From NCBI GenBank assembly GCA_933822405.4, contig CAKOGP040000001.1, positions 1,451,647-1,515,646 of the forward strand: a DNA stretch of 64,000 nucleotides, given 5' to 3'. The notes under the pieces are model-generated. The model was not told where the DNA came from. It saw nothing but the letters and a program-made list of their open reading frames with translations, and did no database searches. The DNA comes from Cylindrotheca closterium (taxonomy: Eukaryota > Bacillariophyta > Bacillariophyceae > Bacillariales > Bacillariaceae). Positions 43,601 through 54,141 of this stretch are shown in pieces. Every line of letters starts with the position of its first letter. The stretch's first letter is position 1. Both the position numbers and the translations under genes were made by a program.

Positions 43601-45996
43601 TCGTCGCTCACAGGAATCGAGACAAGCTATGGTCGGTTGCGAAGGCTTGCCAATGGACCAATAGTTCCAGTTATCTATAATTACAATTCCAAAGATCGCG
43701 CCATGATAGGAGCGTTTGTGGCAACGGAGGCCGATGGAATGTATGTTGGAATGAACACCTGCAGATCTGACTACATTCGAAATAGCCGCTGGCAGTCTTC
43801 TGAAGCAAATGGAGCTGCTGAACTACGACCAGAACTTTGCCCACTTGGGAAACATGGCTATGATCCAAGGTTCGTATTAAATTGCCTTATTTTTGCAGTT
43901 CAAATGACACCGTTTTCTCAACAGCGTGTTTTTCAGGTGTCGTGAGTGGTATGACACAGGGAAGAAACAGTATGAAAGCGACGGAACATCACTTTACGTC
44001 ACATCTCCATACAGCTTTGCTTCTAATGATCTTATCGCGCAGACAGCGACAACGGCGTTGTTCCATCCACAATCTGGGGAGCATGTTGGCCAAGTGCTGC
44101 TTGACTTCAGAACGACATCAATTTACAACGCCCTGGACGTTGAAACTGATCTCAAAGAAGGAGGTTTTCCGGTCGTTGTAACCACCGCTGGCAATGTTGG
44201 AGATACAGTCATTGCCCCTGGTTTCGAATACGCCACTGAATCAGCGGTTCCCGTCGCCTCGAAGGTCCTGGCATATGATTACGGTTGTGACGATGGAGAC
44301 TGCACAAATAATTTGAATCGTTTCGCTGAGATCATCGCGTCGATGAAGGCAGGGGACAGCTCTAACGAAGCGGAGAATCCGAATGTCAACATCCAGTTCG
44401 ATAGAAGGAAGGAAGACAGAAGTTCCGAGACATACTTTATGGCTTATGCGCCGGTAAATGTGAAGAGTTTCGATATAGTTGACAGTTCCGACTTTTCAAG
44501 AGGAGTGAAGACATCTGACTTCCTCATTTATTCTGTCGGTCTTGCGAATTCGAAAGAAACGATGCTGGCGCCGTTTCGAGGAATGGAAAAGAAGGTGAAC
44601 GAATCAATCACACTTGCTGTAATCATGCTGTCTGTGATAGTTGCGTTTGCAACATTGGCAGTCGTTTACATATCTCGCCGGCTTGCCTCATCAGTGACAA
44701 AGCCAATGCTATACTTGCTTGAATTGATCCGGTCAATCAATCGGTGAGTTGATGGGGTTTTGAAATAATGACGAAACCTTTCCCTGTGTTCTCACAAGTG
44801 TTTTTTCTTCTTTCAGAAATGGCCTTGGCCAAGATGTTTCAAGCTCGAAGAGAATCCAAGCTTCATACGAGATCGTTGGATTCTGTGACACTATGGAGAT
44901 CCTCTACAAGCTTGTTAGATCAGCAAATTCTGCTTTTCATGCTGGTGAGCTTGAAGTAGCATACAAGGTTCTCGTTGACGCTCTTCGCTTATTCAAGCGA
45001 CTTGGTAACAAGAAGGCCATTGCTGTCGCAAGCAATAACCTCGCAAATACGCTACTAGGAATGTATAGAGAGTTGAAGGCCAGCCACAAAGATAAGCTCT
45101 GTGGTCTCAGGAAGAAAGATATGGTCCGCCTTGGCATCGGCCATTTCCACACATCGATCCAAATGGGCGAGCGAGGATACGATGAGTTCCATCTTGCGCA
45201 AGGGTGGTCCCCTGCATGCTTAGACTTCACCCAACACCTTGCGAATCGCTACTTCAATCGAGGATTGTTTCTCCTAATGACAAAGGACGATCACGACAAA
45301 CCAGAAGAGCTGAAATCTCTGGGGAATCGTGATCTTCAGATCACTAGAGATATGGACCAAGAAGTAGTCGCATATGGCGAGGATATCGGATGGGGAGCTG
45401 CAGATAGGCTGGGACAATCGTTCAATGTCAACCTTGTTCGACTAAGAGGATACAACCAACTCATCGATATGGGATACGAAGACGAGTGGAATATTGAAGA
45501 CTTGATAGAGGATTCATTTGCCATGGTAAAAACGGAGGCACAGAAAGAGTCATCAAGACTCTTCGATACTGTGAGTCTCCCAGGGAGAATGCAGCAAATC
45601 GAAACAGAATTGATGAAATACTTGATACGGACTGGGAAGACAGAAGAAGCTGCGAAGGTTGCTATTCGTATGCTAGTCGAAGACGAGCTCGTATTTGTTG
45701 ATGCACTATCAACGTCGATAGAAGTGCTGCTGAAGTATCTGGAGACTGGCCCTTTCGAAGAGGAAGAAAGGGAAAAGATGCGGGAAACTCTTGAGGACTA
45801 CCACGAGTACCTGAAAATAGAGGCTGTGAAACAGAAACAGTCAGAAATATACAAGCTTGAATCAGCCATTTCTGTGAAGCGATCATCTGAGTTTGTCAAA
45901 AGCACTTCATCAACAAGACAACTTGATTCCGAGAGACTGTCTGTTTGGACTTTGAAGGAATGCTCTGGTAAATTTGTGACGATGGAAGACTTCTAG
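40631..45996 (+). CDS. Large membrane receptor with two Cache-like sensor domains, two HAMP linkers and a TPR-like cytosolic tail
   Basis: Three exons, 40631-43869, 43937-44743 and 44817-45996, give 1741 residues. A polar N-terminal tail of about 130 residues precedes TM1 (about 135-163). A large Cys-containing extracellular region follows (about 165-615, with VREYNPLEREWCIFMAQ as in dCache domains), then TM2 (619-645) and a HAMP-like helix pair (VITAPLRSMNSTANDIV). TM3 (793-820) precedes a second sensor region (825-1300) with the dCache signature DPRCREWYDTG, LYVTSPYSFAS and GEHVGQVLLDF. TM4 (1303-1325) and a second HAMP-like linker lead to helical repeats (NSAFHAGELEVAYKVLVDAL, IAVASNNLANTLLGMY) of TPR type. 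No kinase, cyclase or phosphatase domain is seen, so it may signal through a docked partner. The ATG sits in GCCACCATGG. Confidence 0.86.
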
Positions 45997-46474
45997 AGCA
46001 CCTCCTTTACTCTCAGATGGTGTCGCGGCCTTGCATTCAATGCCGGTTGTTTTTTGTCATCCATACCACCAAAAGTGTACAGTAATATTAGAAGAAGGAG
46101 AATGCTTTTATTTTTTAAGCTAAAAGCAATTTATTAAAGTATCGATTGCCTTATTTTTAGCAAGAACCAGGCAATAGGACCTAATAGCAATGCAATAATT
46201 CATACTATCAATAGCGATACATCCATCATTTCCAAGGTGTGATGATGTATTATGTGTTGTTTAACGCAAGGCTAGCATCAACACCAGTCTAGGAGTTGAA
46301 TGGGGATGGTTCATCCAAACCAGCGTGTAGCTTCGCCAAACAAAAAATCGAATGGCTGATTGGCTGCGATAGAAGAATAACAATAACAAATTTCGTAGCA
46401 CAAACTAAAGTTATTTGAGCTACTAGCTAGATAGACCTAATGCCATCATCATGGTCACGGACGAAACGCACCAC
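45997..46474. other. Convergent intergenic gap
   Basis: This 478-nt stretch lies between tail-to-tail genes. It is AT-rich with TACAGTA at 46078-46084 and no recognisable gene. Confidence 0.5.
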
Positions 46475-46992
46475 TTAGTACTTCTTTCCAAACTCGCCGT
46501 ACTTGTTCTTGGCAGCACAACTTTCCAAAGCACGACGGACATCCTTGCATACCCGTCCATGGTTGTACTCGTTTTTGGCATTGCACTTCATAACGTCAGC
46601 GAATAGATCTGCGCATTCGCCACTGGTTATGGAAGAGTATGTATCAATAGCACACGGTCGGAACTGGAACAAGTTGAAATGAATCGGTATTGATGTGAGT
46701 GCTACAAGTTTTCACAAATCATGCTACAATCAGTAAACGAAACGCACCGAATTTCCAGCAATATCTGTGATAGCAGGAGAAAAGCGACCTGCTTTTGCTT
46801 CTTCATATGCGGCTCTGGATTCGACGCAAGAAATGTCCAAGACCTTGAGAAGAGAAGAGGGACAAGAGCAAGAAAAGAGGCGTAAGTTTCGCAATTTCGT
46901 CCCAAAATATAGTCACTCTTTCAATGGTAACTTACGGAAGCAAAAGCTTTTAGCTCTGCGCGGTTTGCTGGGAAAATTGGGTTTACACTCAT
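46475..46992 (-). CDS. Small twin-CX9C (CHCH) protein
   Basis: Three exons, 46992-46936, 46843-46748 and 46663-46475, give 113 residues. The last exon contains two CX9C motifs, CADLFADVMKC and CKDVRRALESC, spaced as in a helix-loop-helix CHCH fold. Such proteins are imported into the mitochondrial intermembrane space by the Mia40/Erv1 disulphide relay, or its algal equivalent, and serve in respiratory-complex assembly or cristae organisation. Exon 1 begins MSVNPIFPANRAELKAF. Two further Cys (DISCVES, FRPCAID) lie upstream. The specific family is not identified. Confidence 0.77.
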
Positions 46993-47364
46993 CGTAACAG
47001 TACAATGTTGAAGCAAAGGTTGGTTTCGTCTATCGTTGCAGCAATCGCAACGACACCGAATGTTTGAGAGGGTCCGTACGTCATCAGATTTCACTGCTTT
47101 TGACCAAGAGTGTTTTGACATTGCATTACAGTATGGTACAGTACCTGGTACCTGGTACGCTACCCGCGCTGTAGGAATGTACCCAATCATTAAAAGCAAA
47201 CATATTGCCTTCCTGAATGACTCGGATGCTTTTAGTTTCACATATCCAAGCTACTTTTGTGGATGAGACCAATAAATAAGCAGAAATATGTGTATAAACT
47301 ATAATTTTAAAATAAGATTCTTCATGACTGTGTGAGGACTTGTATTCATTCCTTCCCCAAAGCT
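46993..47364. other. Intergenic gap upstream of the twin-CX9C gene
   Basis: TACAGTA occurs at 47127-47133 and 47137-47143, followed by a GGTACCT tandem at 47141-47158. A 76-codon plus-strand ORF (47036-47266) has no recognisable features. Confidence 0.5.
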
Positions 47365-47877
47365 CTATCTAGAATGCTTTATTCGGCGAGATTTCTTGAC
47401 AGCCTTTGTTCTGGAAGATTGTGACGATGTTCTTCTTTGGCCCCTTTGTTTTCCCATTTTGATGGTTCGATGTCTTGGATCATCCGTGTCGCCACCATGC
47501 ATTTTCACTAGAGCATCCACCAACATATTTCCCGGGGTCCGTCTCTGTTGCGAGCTTCGAAGTGTGGATATTTGTTGACGAATGCAATTTTTCATCTTCT
47601 CTTCTGCCGCTTCCTCTTGCATTCGTTGCTCACGTTCCAATTTCTTTACCTGAAGTAATTCTGCAGCAGCGCTCGTCGTTGGTTTGTTTGGAGCATTCTG
47701 ATTGTCAAATTCTGACAAGTCCAGCCCAACCGCAAAGCAGGATTCGAATTCTCCTTTGGAGGTTGTTATCAGTGATGTTGAGGTGGTCGGCATTGTTGTT
47801 GGCATTGTTGTTGGCCTTGTTGTAGAAATAGTGGGAATGCGTTGTTGTCTTCTTTGGGTGGCCAACACTAGTCGCAT
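47365..47877 (-). CDS. Small basic protein of unknown function, possibly mitochondrial
   Basis: A single exon of 170 residues from the ATG at 47877. The N-terminus MRLVLATQRRQQRIPTISTT is basic and hydroxylated without acids, as in a mitochondrial presequence, followed by a TTMPTTMPTT repeat. A helical middle (LLQVKKLEREQRMQEEAAEE) and an Arg/Lys/Ser-rich tail follow. No family recognised. It faces the mS35 gene head to head across 233 nt, which fits, but does not show, a mitochondrial role. Confidence 0.5.
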   Translation of the reverse strand: MRLVLATQRRQQRIPTISTTRPTTMPTTMPTTSTSLITTSKGEFESCFAVGLDLSEFDNQNAPNKPTTSAAAELLQVKKLEREQRMQEEAAEEKMKNCIRQQISTLRSSQQRRTPGNMLVDALVKMHGGDTDDPRHRTIKMGKQRGQRRTSSQSSRTKAVKKSRRIKHSR

Positions 47878-48110
47878 TAGTCGAAAACCGGTCTGCACTG
47901 ACGGATGGCCGGCCGGACCAGTAAATATTTTGAGCCACACACGTCAGATCTTTGGTTCTCGTCCGGAAATTCTCCAGATCCGTCGTCGGCACTGCACTCG
48001 GCACACATCAACGCAGTTTTTCTCTACTGACTAAGAGCCACAAAGTCACAACCTAGCATCATTGTCGAACTATCTACAATACCGTAGGCAAGCGAATAAT
48101 AATAGTCAAA

Positions 48111-48671
48111 ATGGCCACTCGAAGAATGCAACTGCTCAAAATGGTGCAACGAAGCACAAGAGTCCAAATGAAAACCGAATGTCAAACCAGCAGCGTGCGA
48201 TTGTTCGCGTCGGTATCCCAAGGCGGAGAGGAATATGTTTCACCATTTCAAGAGATTTTCAACACAATTGAAGAAGGCAAAACATTCTTGGGGAGCAAAG
48301 AATTCAGAATACCCGAAACCAAAACTCTCAAGTGCGGTGTCCCGGAACACGTTCTCCGATTCAAAACCACAACCTACGGAAGATTGCTGGAGGAACCGTA
48401 CGTCCGACCCAATGAACACAGAATCACTCTACAAGTTCCAGTTTCGCACATTCCACTTAACGAGATTGAAGAAATTGCTCTGAGGGAAATTGTAGGAACT
48501 CGACTCAATGAGGAGACTGGTATTTTGCGATTGAGCTCGGCGCAATTTGGTAGCCGCATTGAAAACAAGAGACATGTGGTCTCGATGCTAGACCGCATCG
48601 TGGAATCCACAAAGTCCTTGGCAGCCAAAGTGCAGGCCGAAATGGGAGCAGAAGAAACTGTCAAGGCCTAA
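48111..48671 (+). CDS. MRPS35: Mitochondrial small-subunit ribosomal protein mS35
   Basis: A single exon of 186 residues. The N-terminus MATRRMQLLKMVQRSTRVQ is a mitochondrial presequence. The C-terminal half fits the MRP-S35 domain: HRITLQVPVSHIPLNEIEEI, LREIVGTRLNEETGILRLSS, QFGSRIENKRHVVSMLDRIV. mS35 belongs to the head of the mitochondrial 28S-type subunit. The match is by pattern and moderately strong. Confidence 0.8.
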   Translation: MATRRMQLLKMVQRSTRVQMKTECQTSSVRLFASVSQGGEEYVSPFQEIFNTIEEGKTFLGSKEFRIPETKTLKCGVPEHVLRFKTTTYGRLLEEPYVRPNEHRITLQVPVSHIPLNEIEEIALREIVGTRLNEETGILRLSSAQFGSRIENKRHVVSMLDRIVESTKSLAAKVQAEMGAEETVKA

Positions 48672-49012
48672 GTCACAATTATTTTTCCGAGTCTTGTGAA
48701 TTAAAAACTATCATCAATAACTGTACATCAATTAATCATCCACTCAAGCATTAATCATCCATAAGCACATCATTAAAATGCAATGCAATGCATTGCAATT
48801 CAAGATAAGTTACTGATAGTCGAGACTGCATCACAACGGCTTCCAGAAATGAAGAGAAAACTCCTTGGCATCGCAACAACATCAGACCGTGTGTCTGCTG
48901 AGAATCAAACAATGTACAGAAACTCTCAGAAATCCTTAATTCAACTAACTACCTGTACGGTATTTTCAGCGACAATTTTGAGCTTTCCATTTTTCTTCAT
49001 TACATATAAAGT
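48672..49012. other. Convergent intergenic gap
   Basis: It contains repeated attaatcatcca words (48732-48762), a perfect 14-nt palindrome tgcaatgcattgca at 48784-48797, and TACGGTA at 48956-48962. No gene recognised. Confidence 0.5.
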
Positions 49013-50029
49013 TTATTGATATAACCGAATTAGCTCGTCGGAAACCGCACTCGGTGTCAACACGCCCAAGTCGGTAAAGAGCAGCGTGATGAATTTTGCT
49101 GGTGTGTAATCACACGGTGGATTCGTCACCTTGACCTTATCTGGCAGAACAATTTCCTGGCTATCCTTTTCCTCACCTCTCGTCGTGTCATATGATCTCA
49201 GTGGGATGCTGCCCATGTTTGGCAGATCTCGTTGATTCAATGGATACAAACGAGCAAATTTGTAACTCTCAGACGCCACATAGAATGGTTTTCCATGGGC
49301 TTGGGCGCAAATAGCCATGGTGTAGGTCCCCATCTTGTTGACACAACCACCATTTTCCAGTACTGCCTCGGCTCCTGTCAACACAATATCGACCGATTCC
49401 ATAATGTAACCCATCGCCGAGTCCAACACAACGGTTGTGGGGATGTTGCTATCGTGTTCGGCATAGAGTTTAGCTGCTCTGGCACCTGCTCCATCCGGAC
49501 GTCCTTCCAAAATGATGATATCAAAGTGCTTGGTTTCGGCCGCCTTCAACAAGACCGAAGCCACCACTCGACTCCATCCATGGGTTAGAACAGTTTGACC
49601 TTCTTGAATAAAGTCGGACGCAATGTCGGCAATGCTATCCCGTGCCGCAATACTAATGTCCGCAAATTGAGCACCCCTTGCCAATACTTCTTGTCGACAG
49701 GCTTCAAAATCGGGAAGCTCCAAGAAACTTCTGGTAATATACTTGAGGAACAAATCACATCCACTCGCCAAGGCAATCAGACTTCGTCCTCTTCCAGACG
49801 ATTGGGAGCCTTGTTCAAAATCTTTAATCATGATGCTACGGGCCTGTTTCAGTTCATCTTGCAATTCCATCATTGTTGTGGCATTGGAACGTTGGACGAC
49901 TCCCAACAAAGCCTTGATGGCAGTCACAGGTGTGGCCATGACGCTCTTGTCAAACAGAGAGGAGGGTCCATCTTTCCGCAAGAAACCGTGAAGATCTTGC
50001 AATACTTGGGGGAAACTCTCTTCTGTCAT
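49013..50029 (-). CDS. EIF2B1: Translation initiation factor eIF2B subunit alpha
   Basis: A single exon of 338 residues. The N-terminal helical part (ATPVTAIKALLGVVQRSNAT, ELKQARSIMIKDFEQGSQSS) precedes the Rossmann-like core: VLTHGWSRVVASVLLKAAE, DIIILEGRPDGAGARAAKLY, VVLDSAMGYIMESVDIVLTG, AEAVLENGGCVNKMGTYTMA and PFYVASESYKFARLYPLN. These match eIF2B-alpha rather than beta or delta. The protein is the regulatory subunit of the guanine-nucleotide exchange factor for eIF2, in the cytosol. The ATG at 50029 is the first in frame. Confidence 0.94.
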   Translation of the reverse strand: MTEESFPQVLQDLHGFLRKDGPSSLFDKSVMATPVTAIKALLGVVQRSNATTMMELQDELKQARSIMIKDFEQGSQSSGRGRSLIALASGCDLFLKYITRSFLELPDFEACRQEVLARGAQFADISIAARDSIADIASDFIQEGQTVLTHGWSRVVASVLLKAAETKHFDIIILEGRPDGAGARAAKLYAEHDSNIPTTVVLDSAMGYIMESVDIVLTGAEAVLENGGCVNKMGTYTMAICAQAHGKPFYVASESYKFARLYPLNQRDLPNMGSIPLRSYDTTRGEEKDSQEIVLPDKVKVTNPPCDYTPAKFITLLFTDLGVLTPSAVSDELIRLYQ

Positions 50030-50278
50030 TTTCTGACTGAAATATTTGATCTCAAGAAGCAGATGGTGATGATGATTGGTATGGATGATGAATACCGGTA
50101 CCGGTAGTCTATGCAACACCACAAACCTGCACTTTCAGATTTTGGTTTTGCAAAATCAAATCCGGGTTCTCTCTGTCAGTCGAATGGATCGAAGGCAGCC
50201 GCACTCAAAATCCGATCCGCCATCAATCTCATCCACACAACACACACACACAACGCTACTCAAAACTTATTGTCGACC
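50030..50278. promoter_or_regulatory. Divergent promoter between eIF2B-alpha and the RGG-repeat gene
   Basis: This 249-nt spacer contains an ACCGGTACCGG element near 50095-50104 and an acacac stretch near 50236-50251. An in-frame upstream ATG at 50111 for the RGG gene could extend its protein by 56 codons. Confidence 0.45.
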
Positions 50279-53200
50279 ATGGACCGAAGAGGAGCTCGGT
50301 CATCCAACGGTTCGGGTGGAGGAGAAAGAGGAAATTCTTACGCTTCTTTGGCGCTAAGTGCAAGACCTTCCTATGTACGAGAAGGAGAAGATCAAGAGGA
50401 TGGCTTTGAAGATGGCGAAATTCTGCCCGGAGGTCCGCCAAGCAGCAACGGTTCGGTAGACAATGATAGTTACAGTCGACACAGCCGTGACGGGGATCGA
50501 AGGAGTGGCGGCAGGGGTGGCGGGAGCGGCAGAGGTGGTGGACGATATTACGATAGGGATATGGGTGGCCGTGGTCGCGGTCGGGATTCCTTTCGTGGGG
50601 GTCGAGGCAGGGGACGGGGCAGGTTCTTCGATCGCGGTGGGCGAGGACGAGGGGATTATCGTGGACGAGGACGAGGTGGTAGAATAGAACGAAGGGGAAG
50701 CTGGAATGATGATGACAGTTACCGATCGAACCGATCGAATCATTCTGATAGGCTCTATGATGGAGAACCTGGCATGCGAAGAGACTCTTTCTCTCGCGAA
50801 GGCCGTGGTGGACGAGGCATGAATAGAGATAGACCAGTTGGCCGTGGAGGTCGTGGTGGTCGCTACGGTGGTATGGACCGGCGTGACTCGGATCGAATGG
50901 ATCCCGATCGATTGGGAAAACGAAGACGGGACGATTCTGACTTGATCCCATCCGGTAGCATGGACCATGAGGAGAAACGAATTCGACCAAGTGACTACAG
51001 TCATGACAGCCGAGGAGGAGGAACTCGCCGTCAATCCATGGAAGATCTGCCACCCGTGCATCGAGATGCGCCGAGACCTGATATTAGGGATGGACTGAGA
51101 CCAGACCAACGAGATGGGTTGAGACCTGCCTATCGAGATGGACCAAGACATGATCATAGAGGCAACCTGAGGCCAGATCACGGAGATGAACTAAGACCTG
51201 ATCGTCGGGATGGAATAAGACCTAGTCTTCGGGATGAATTAAGGGTTGATCACAGAGACGGACCCAGACCTGGTCTTCGAGATGCACCAAAGTCTGATCT
51301 TCGGGATGGACTCGGAGCCGATCGCAGAGATGGACCCAGATTTAGTCCTCGTGATGCACCGCGACCTGATCTTCGGGATGGACTAAGAGCTGATCACAGA
51401 GATGGACCTAGGTCTAGTCCTCGGGATGCACCACTATCTCATAACAGAGATGGTCCCAGACCTGATCCTCGAGAGACACCACGACCTGATCACAGAGATG
51501 GACCCAGACCTGGTCCTCGGGATGCACCACGACCTGATCTTCCGATTGGACTAAGAGTTGACCACAGAGATGGACCCAGACCTGGTCCTCGGGATGCGCC
51601 ACGACCTGATCTTCCGGATGGACTAAGAGTTGATCACAGAGGTGGGCCCAGACCTGGTCCTCGGGATACACAACGACCTGATCTTCGGGATGAACTGAGA
51701 GTTGATCACAGAGATGGACCCAGACCTGGCCCTCGGGATGCACCACGACCTGGTCTTCGGGATGAACTGAGAGTCGATCACAGAGATGGACCCAGACTTG
51801 GCTCTCGGGATGCACCACGACCTGATCTTCGGGATGAACTGAGAGTCGATCACAGAGATGGACCCAGACTTGGCCCTCGGGATGCACCACGACCTGATCT
51901 TCGGGATGGACTAGGAGCGGATCGCAGAGATGGGCCCAGATTTAGTCCTCGTGATGCACCAAGACCTGATCTTCGGGATGGAATAAGAGCTGATCACAGA
52001 GATGGGCCCAGACCTGGTCTTCGGGATGCACCAAGATCTGATCCTGGGGATGGAATAAGAGTTGACCATAGAGATGGACCCAGACCTGGTCTTCGGGATG
52101 CACCACGACCTGATCCTCGAGATGGGCCAAGAACTGATCACAGAGATGGGCCTAGACCTGGTCTTTTCGATGGACAACGATCTGATTACAGAGATAGACC
52201 CAGACTTAGTCCTCGAGATGCACCAAGACCTGATCTTCGGGATGGGCTAAGAGCTGATTACAGAGACGGACCCAGACCTGGGCTTCGGGACACATTAAGT
52301 GTTAATTACAAAGATGGAGTCAGACCTGTTGTCCGGGATGGACCACGGAATGATCTTTGGGATGGACCCAGACTTGATCCTCGGGATGGACCTAGACCTG
52401 ATCACAGAGATGGAGTCAGACCTGTTCTTCGGGAGGGACCTCGAAATGACCTTCTGGATGGATTCAGACCTGATCCTCGGGATGGACTAAGACCACCCCA
52501 TATAGATGGACCGCGACTAGATCCTCGGGATGGACCCAGACTTGATTACAGAGACTTTCGAAGTGGATCTGACTCTCAAGGAGATTTGCGGCCACGAGAT
52601 AGACTGGAAGGTTCTGGACCTCCTAGTTATCAGCGGAGAGAACTTCCTTATGAAATCGGAAGAAGAGACTATGTTCGTAGTGGTCCATCGTTTCGGGGAG
52701 AAGGGACGGGATCGCAGGAGCCGCTATACCGCGAGGATATGCAACCCCGAAACTACGATGACAGTGCTCGGAATGTTGGAGAAGATGCATTTGGGAGACG
52801 TATACCACCACGAAAGATGGACTCTCGTGATGATTCGCGGGGTCCGCCTCCGCCGGTGGACGATCCTAGAGGGCCTCTTGGAAATGATCTACGGGGTCCG
52901 CGGAGGGACTTTCTATGTCCTCCTCGAAATGATCCAAGAGGACCACATGATGAGCTTCGAGTTCCTCATCGAGATGATCCACATGGTCCCCGTGACGACC
53001 CTAGAGGTCCTGGTCCCATATATAACGATCTAAAGCGCAATGACGGACCGTCCTGGGGTGCACATCTAAATCGGCCCCTATCTTCCTCCCACAATAACTT
53101 GGAAGACACACACGGTCAACAAGATAATTGGAGTACATCACAGTCGACCGTTGATCGAAGACCTCCATATGATAGGAATAGTTCTTTGAACATTCCCAAA

Positions 53201-53959
53201 ACATACCCGGATTCCAGTGGACCAGCACCAACCGATTATCGTGGAGGATTTGGCGGTCGTGGACGCGGGCGAGGATTCAGGGGAGGAAGAGGACGATTTG
53301 ATTCTGGTGGCCGATTCGATGATGGAAGGTTCAACCGTACCTTCAGTGATCATTCCTTTCGCAAAGATCTTGCTCCGCGAAACGATGGGCCTCCTGAAGG
53401 ATACCGTTCTTTCGACGATAGGAGGCGAATGGACGACGGTATTCGAGAAGAGCGGCCGCCAATGAATATCCCCCAAACAATCAAGGTTGAACACCAACCG
53501 ACTCAATCAGCGCCAACAAGTAGATCAGCTCCTTCCATCAAGGCCGATACAGAAAATACAAAGCAAATTAAGGTCAAGCCAGTACCTGTACAGAACGACA
53601 GAGTCAAACCAATGCCAGCAAAGATGAAGGAGGAACCAAAGGAACCAGTCGAGAAACCGATCACTCCTCCTCCAAAGGCAGAGCCATCGGGGTTGATTCT
53701 AGCACTCTCCAGGCTTGCTGAACTGGAAGAGCAGCTAGAATATGCTTTTGCTAAGCACGTACAGTTGACCAAGACCCAAGAGAAATTGAGGGTACAAACC
53801 AAGGTCTTGGAGAAACTCCCAGTTGGAATTGATGCTATTCGAGAAGAACTGGATGCTGCTCAAGCTGAGGCGCAAGCCAAAGCGGATGCAAAGGAAGCAG
53901 AAAATGTAGAGGCAAAGGCAGAAGCTAAGGGACCAGATGTAGCGATAACATTAAATTAG
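50279..53959 (+). CDS. RGG-box protein with large RDGPRPxxRDx repeat domain
   Basis: A single exon of 1226 residues from MDRRGARSSNGSG. Residues about 60-200 are an RGG/RG-rich box (GRGRGRDSFRGGRGRGRGR). From about residue 260 to 760 the protein consists almost only of 8-residue units such as PRPDLRDG, LRADHRDG and PRPGPRDA, grouped in threes. A second Arg/Gly/Asp-rich part (DDPRGPLGNDLRGP) and another RGG box (FGGRGRGRGFRGGRGR) follow. The C-terminus is a coiled coil (LAELEEQLEYAFAKHVQLTK). RGG boxes bind RNA and drive condensates, so an RNP-granule or nuclear RNA-binding role is inferred. It is not assigned to a named family; an ATG at 50111 could lengthen it. Confidence 0.8.
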   Translation: MDRRGARSSNGSGGGERGNSYASLALSARPSYVREGEDQEDGFEDGEILPGGPPSSNGSVDNDSYSRHSRDGDRRSGGRGGGSGRGGGRYYDRDMGGRGRGRDSFRGGRGRGRGRFFDRGGRGRGDYRGRGRGGRIERRGSWNDDDSYRSNRSNHSDRLYDGEPGMRRDSFSREGRGGRGMNRDRPVGRGGRGGRYGGMDRRDSDRMDPDRLGKRRRDDSDLIPSGSMDHEEKRIRPSDYSHDSRGGGTRRQSMEDLPPVHRDAPRPDIRDGLRPDQRDGLRPAYRDGPRHDHRGNLRPDHGDELRPDRRDGIRPSLRDELRVDHRDGPRPGLRDAPKSDLRDGLGADRRDGPRFSPRDAPRPDLRDGLRADHRDGPRSSPRDAPLSHNRDGPRPDPRETPRPDHRDGPRPGPRDAPRPDLPIGLRVDHRDGPRPGPRDAPRPDLPDGLRVDHRGGPRPGPRDTQRPDLRDELRVDHRDGPRPGPRDAPRPGLRDELRVDHRDGPRLGSRDAPRPDLRDELRVDHRDGPRLGPRDAPRPDLRDGLGADRRDGPRFSPRDAPRPDLRDGIRADHRDGPRPGLRDAPRSDPGDGIRVDHRDGPRPGLRDAPRPDPRDGPRTDHRDGPRPGLFDGQRSDYRDRPRLSPRDAPRPDLRDGLRADYRDGPRPGLRDTLSVNYKDGVRPVVRDGPRNDLWDGPRLDPRDGPRPDHRDGVRPVLREGPRNDLLDGFRPDPRDGLRPPHIDGPRLDPRDGPRLDYRDFRSGSDSQGDLRPRDRLEGSGPPSYQRRELPYEIGRRDYVRSGPSFRGEGTGSQEPLYREDMQPRNYDDSARNVGEDAFGRRIPPRKMDSRDDSRGPPPPVDDPRGPLGNDLRGPRRDFLCPPRNDPRGPHDELRVPHRDDPHGPRDDPRGPGPIYNDLKRNDGPSWGAHLNRPLSSSHNNLEDTHGQQDNWSTSQSTVDRRPPYDRNSSLNIPKTYPDSSGPAPTDYRGGFGGRGRGRGFRGGRGRFDSGGRFDDGRFNRTFSDHSFRKDLAPRNDGPPEGYRSFDDRRRMDDGIREERPPMNIPQTIKVEHQPTQSAPTSRSAPSIKADTENTKQIKVKPVPVQNDRVKPMPAKMKEEPKEPVEKPITPPPKAEPSGLILALSRLAELEEQLEYAFAKHVQLTKTQEKLRVQTKVLEKLPVGIDAIREELDAAQAEAQAKADAKEAENVEAKAEAKGPDVAITLN
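51057..52555 (+). repeat. 24-bp/72-bp in-frame tandem repeat array
   Basis: About 62 copies of a degenerate 24-bp unit (consensus gggatggaccaagacctgatc with variants) encode 8-residue units. In the middle (about 51460-52100) a 72-bp higher-order unit is clear. The period is a multiple of three and the opposite strand is also open in places, which creates long antisense reading frames without coding meaning. Confidence 0.92.
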
Positions 53960-54141
53960 GAGTCGGCTAGTTGATGCGAAAACCAGGTTCTTGGTGTAAA
54001 CTATGTCCGCTTGCTTCTGGACACAAAACTAGGACAGACAATTGTGAAAAATCCCTTGGTGTGCTCATATCGCGAAGGACTTGGTAAGTACATTTAGTTT
54101 TGAAAGAAAATTCCAGATCCACCCAAAATAATCTTTGCCAA

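Noticed and set aside
47036..47266. 76-codon plus-strand ORF upstream of the twin-CX9C gene
   Set aside because: It runs through tandem GGTACCT and TACAGTA repeats and has no recognisable protein features.
51414..52177. Long antisense open frames within the RGG repeat region
   Set aside because: They follow from the 24-bp period being a multiple of three; the encoded HPEDQVWVH-type peptides are only the complement of the sense repeat.
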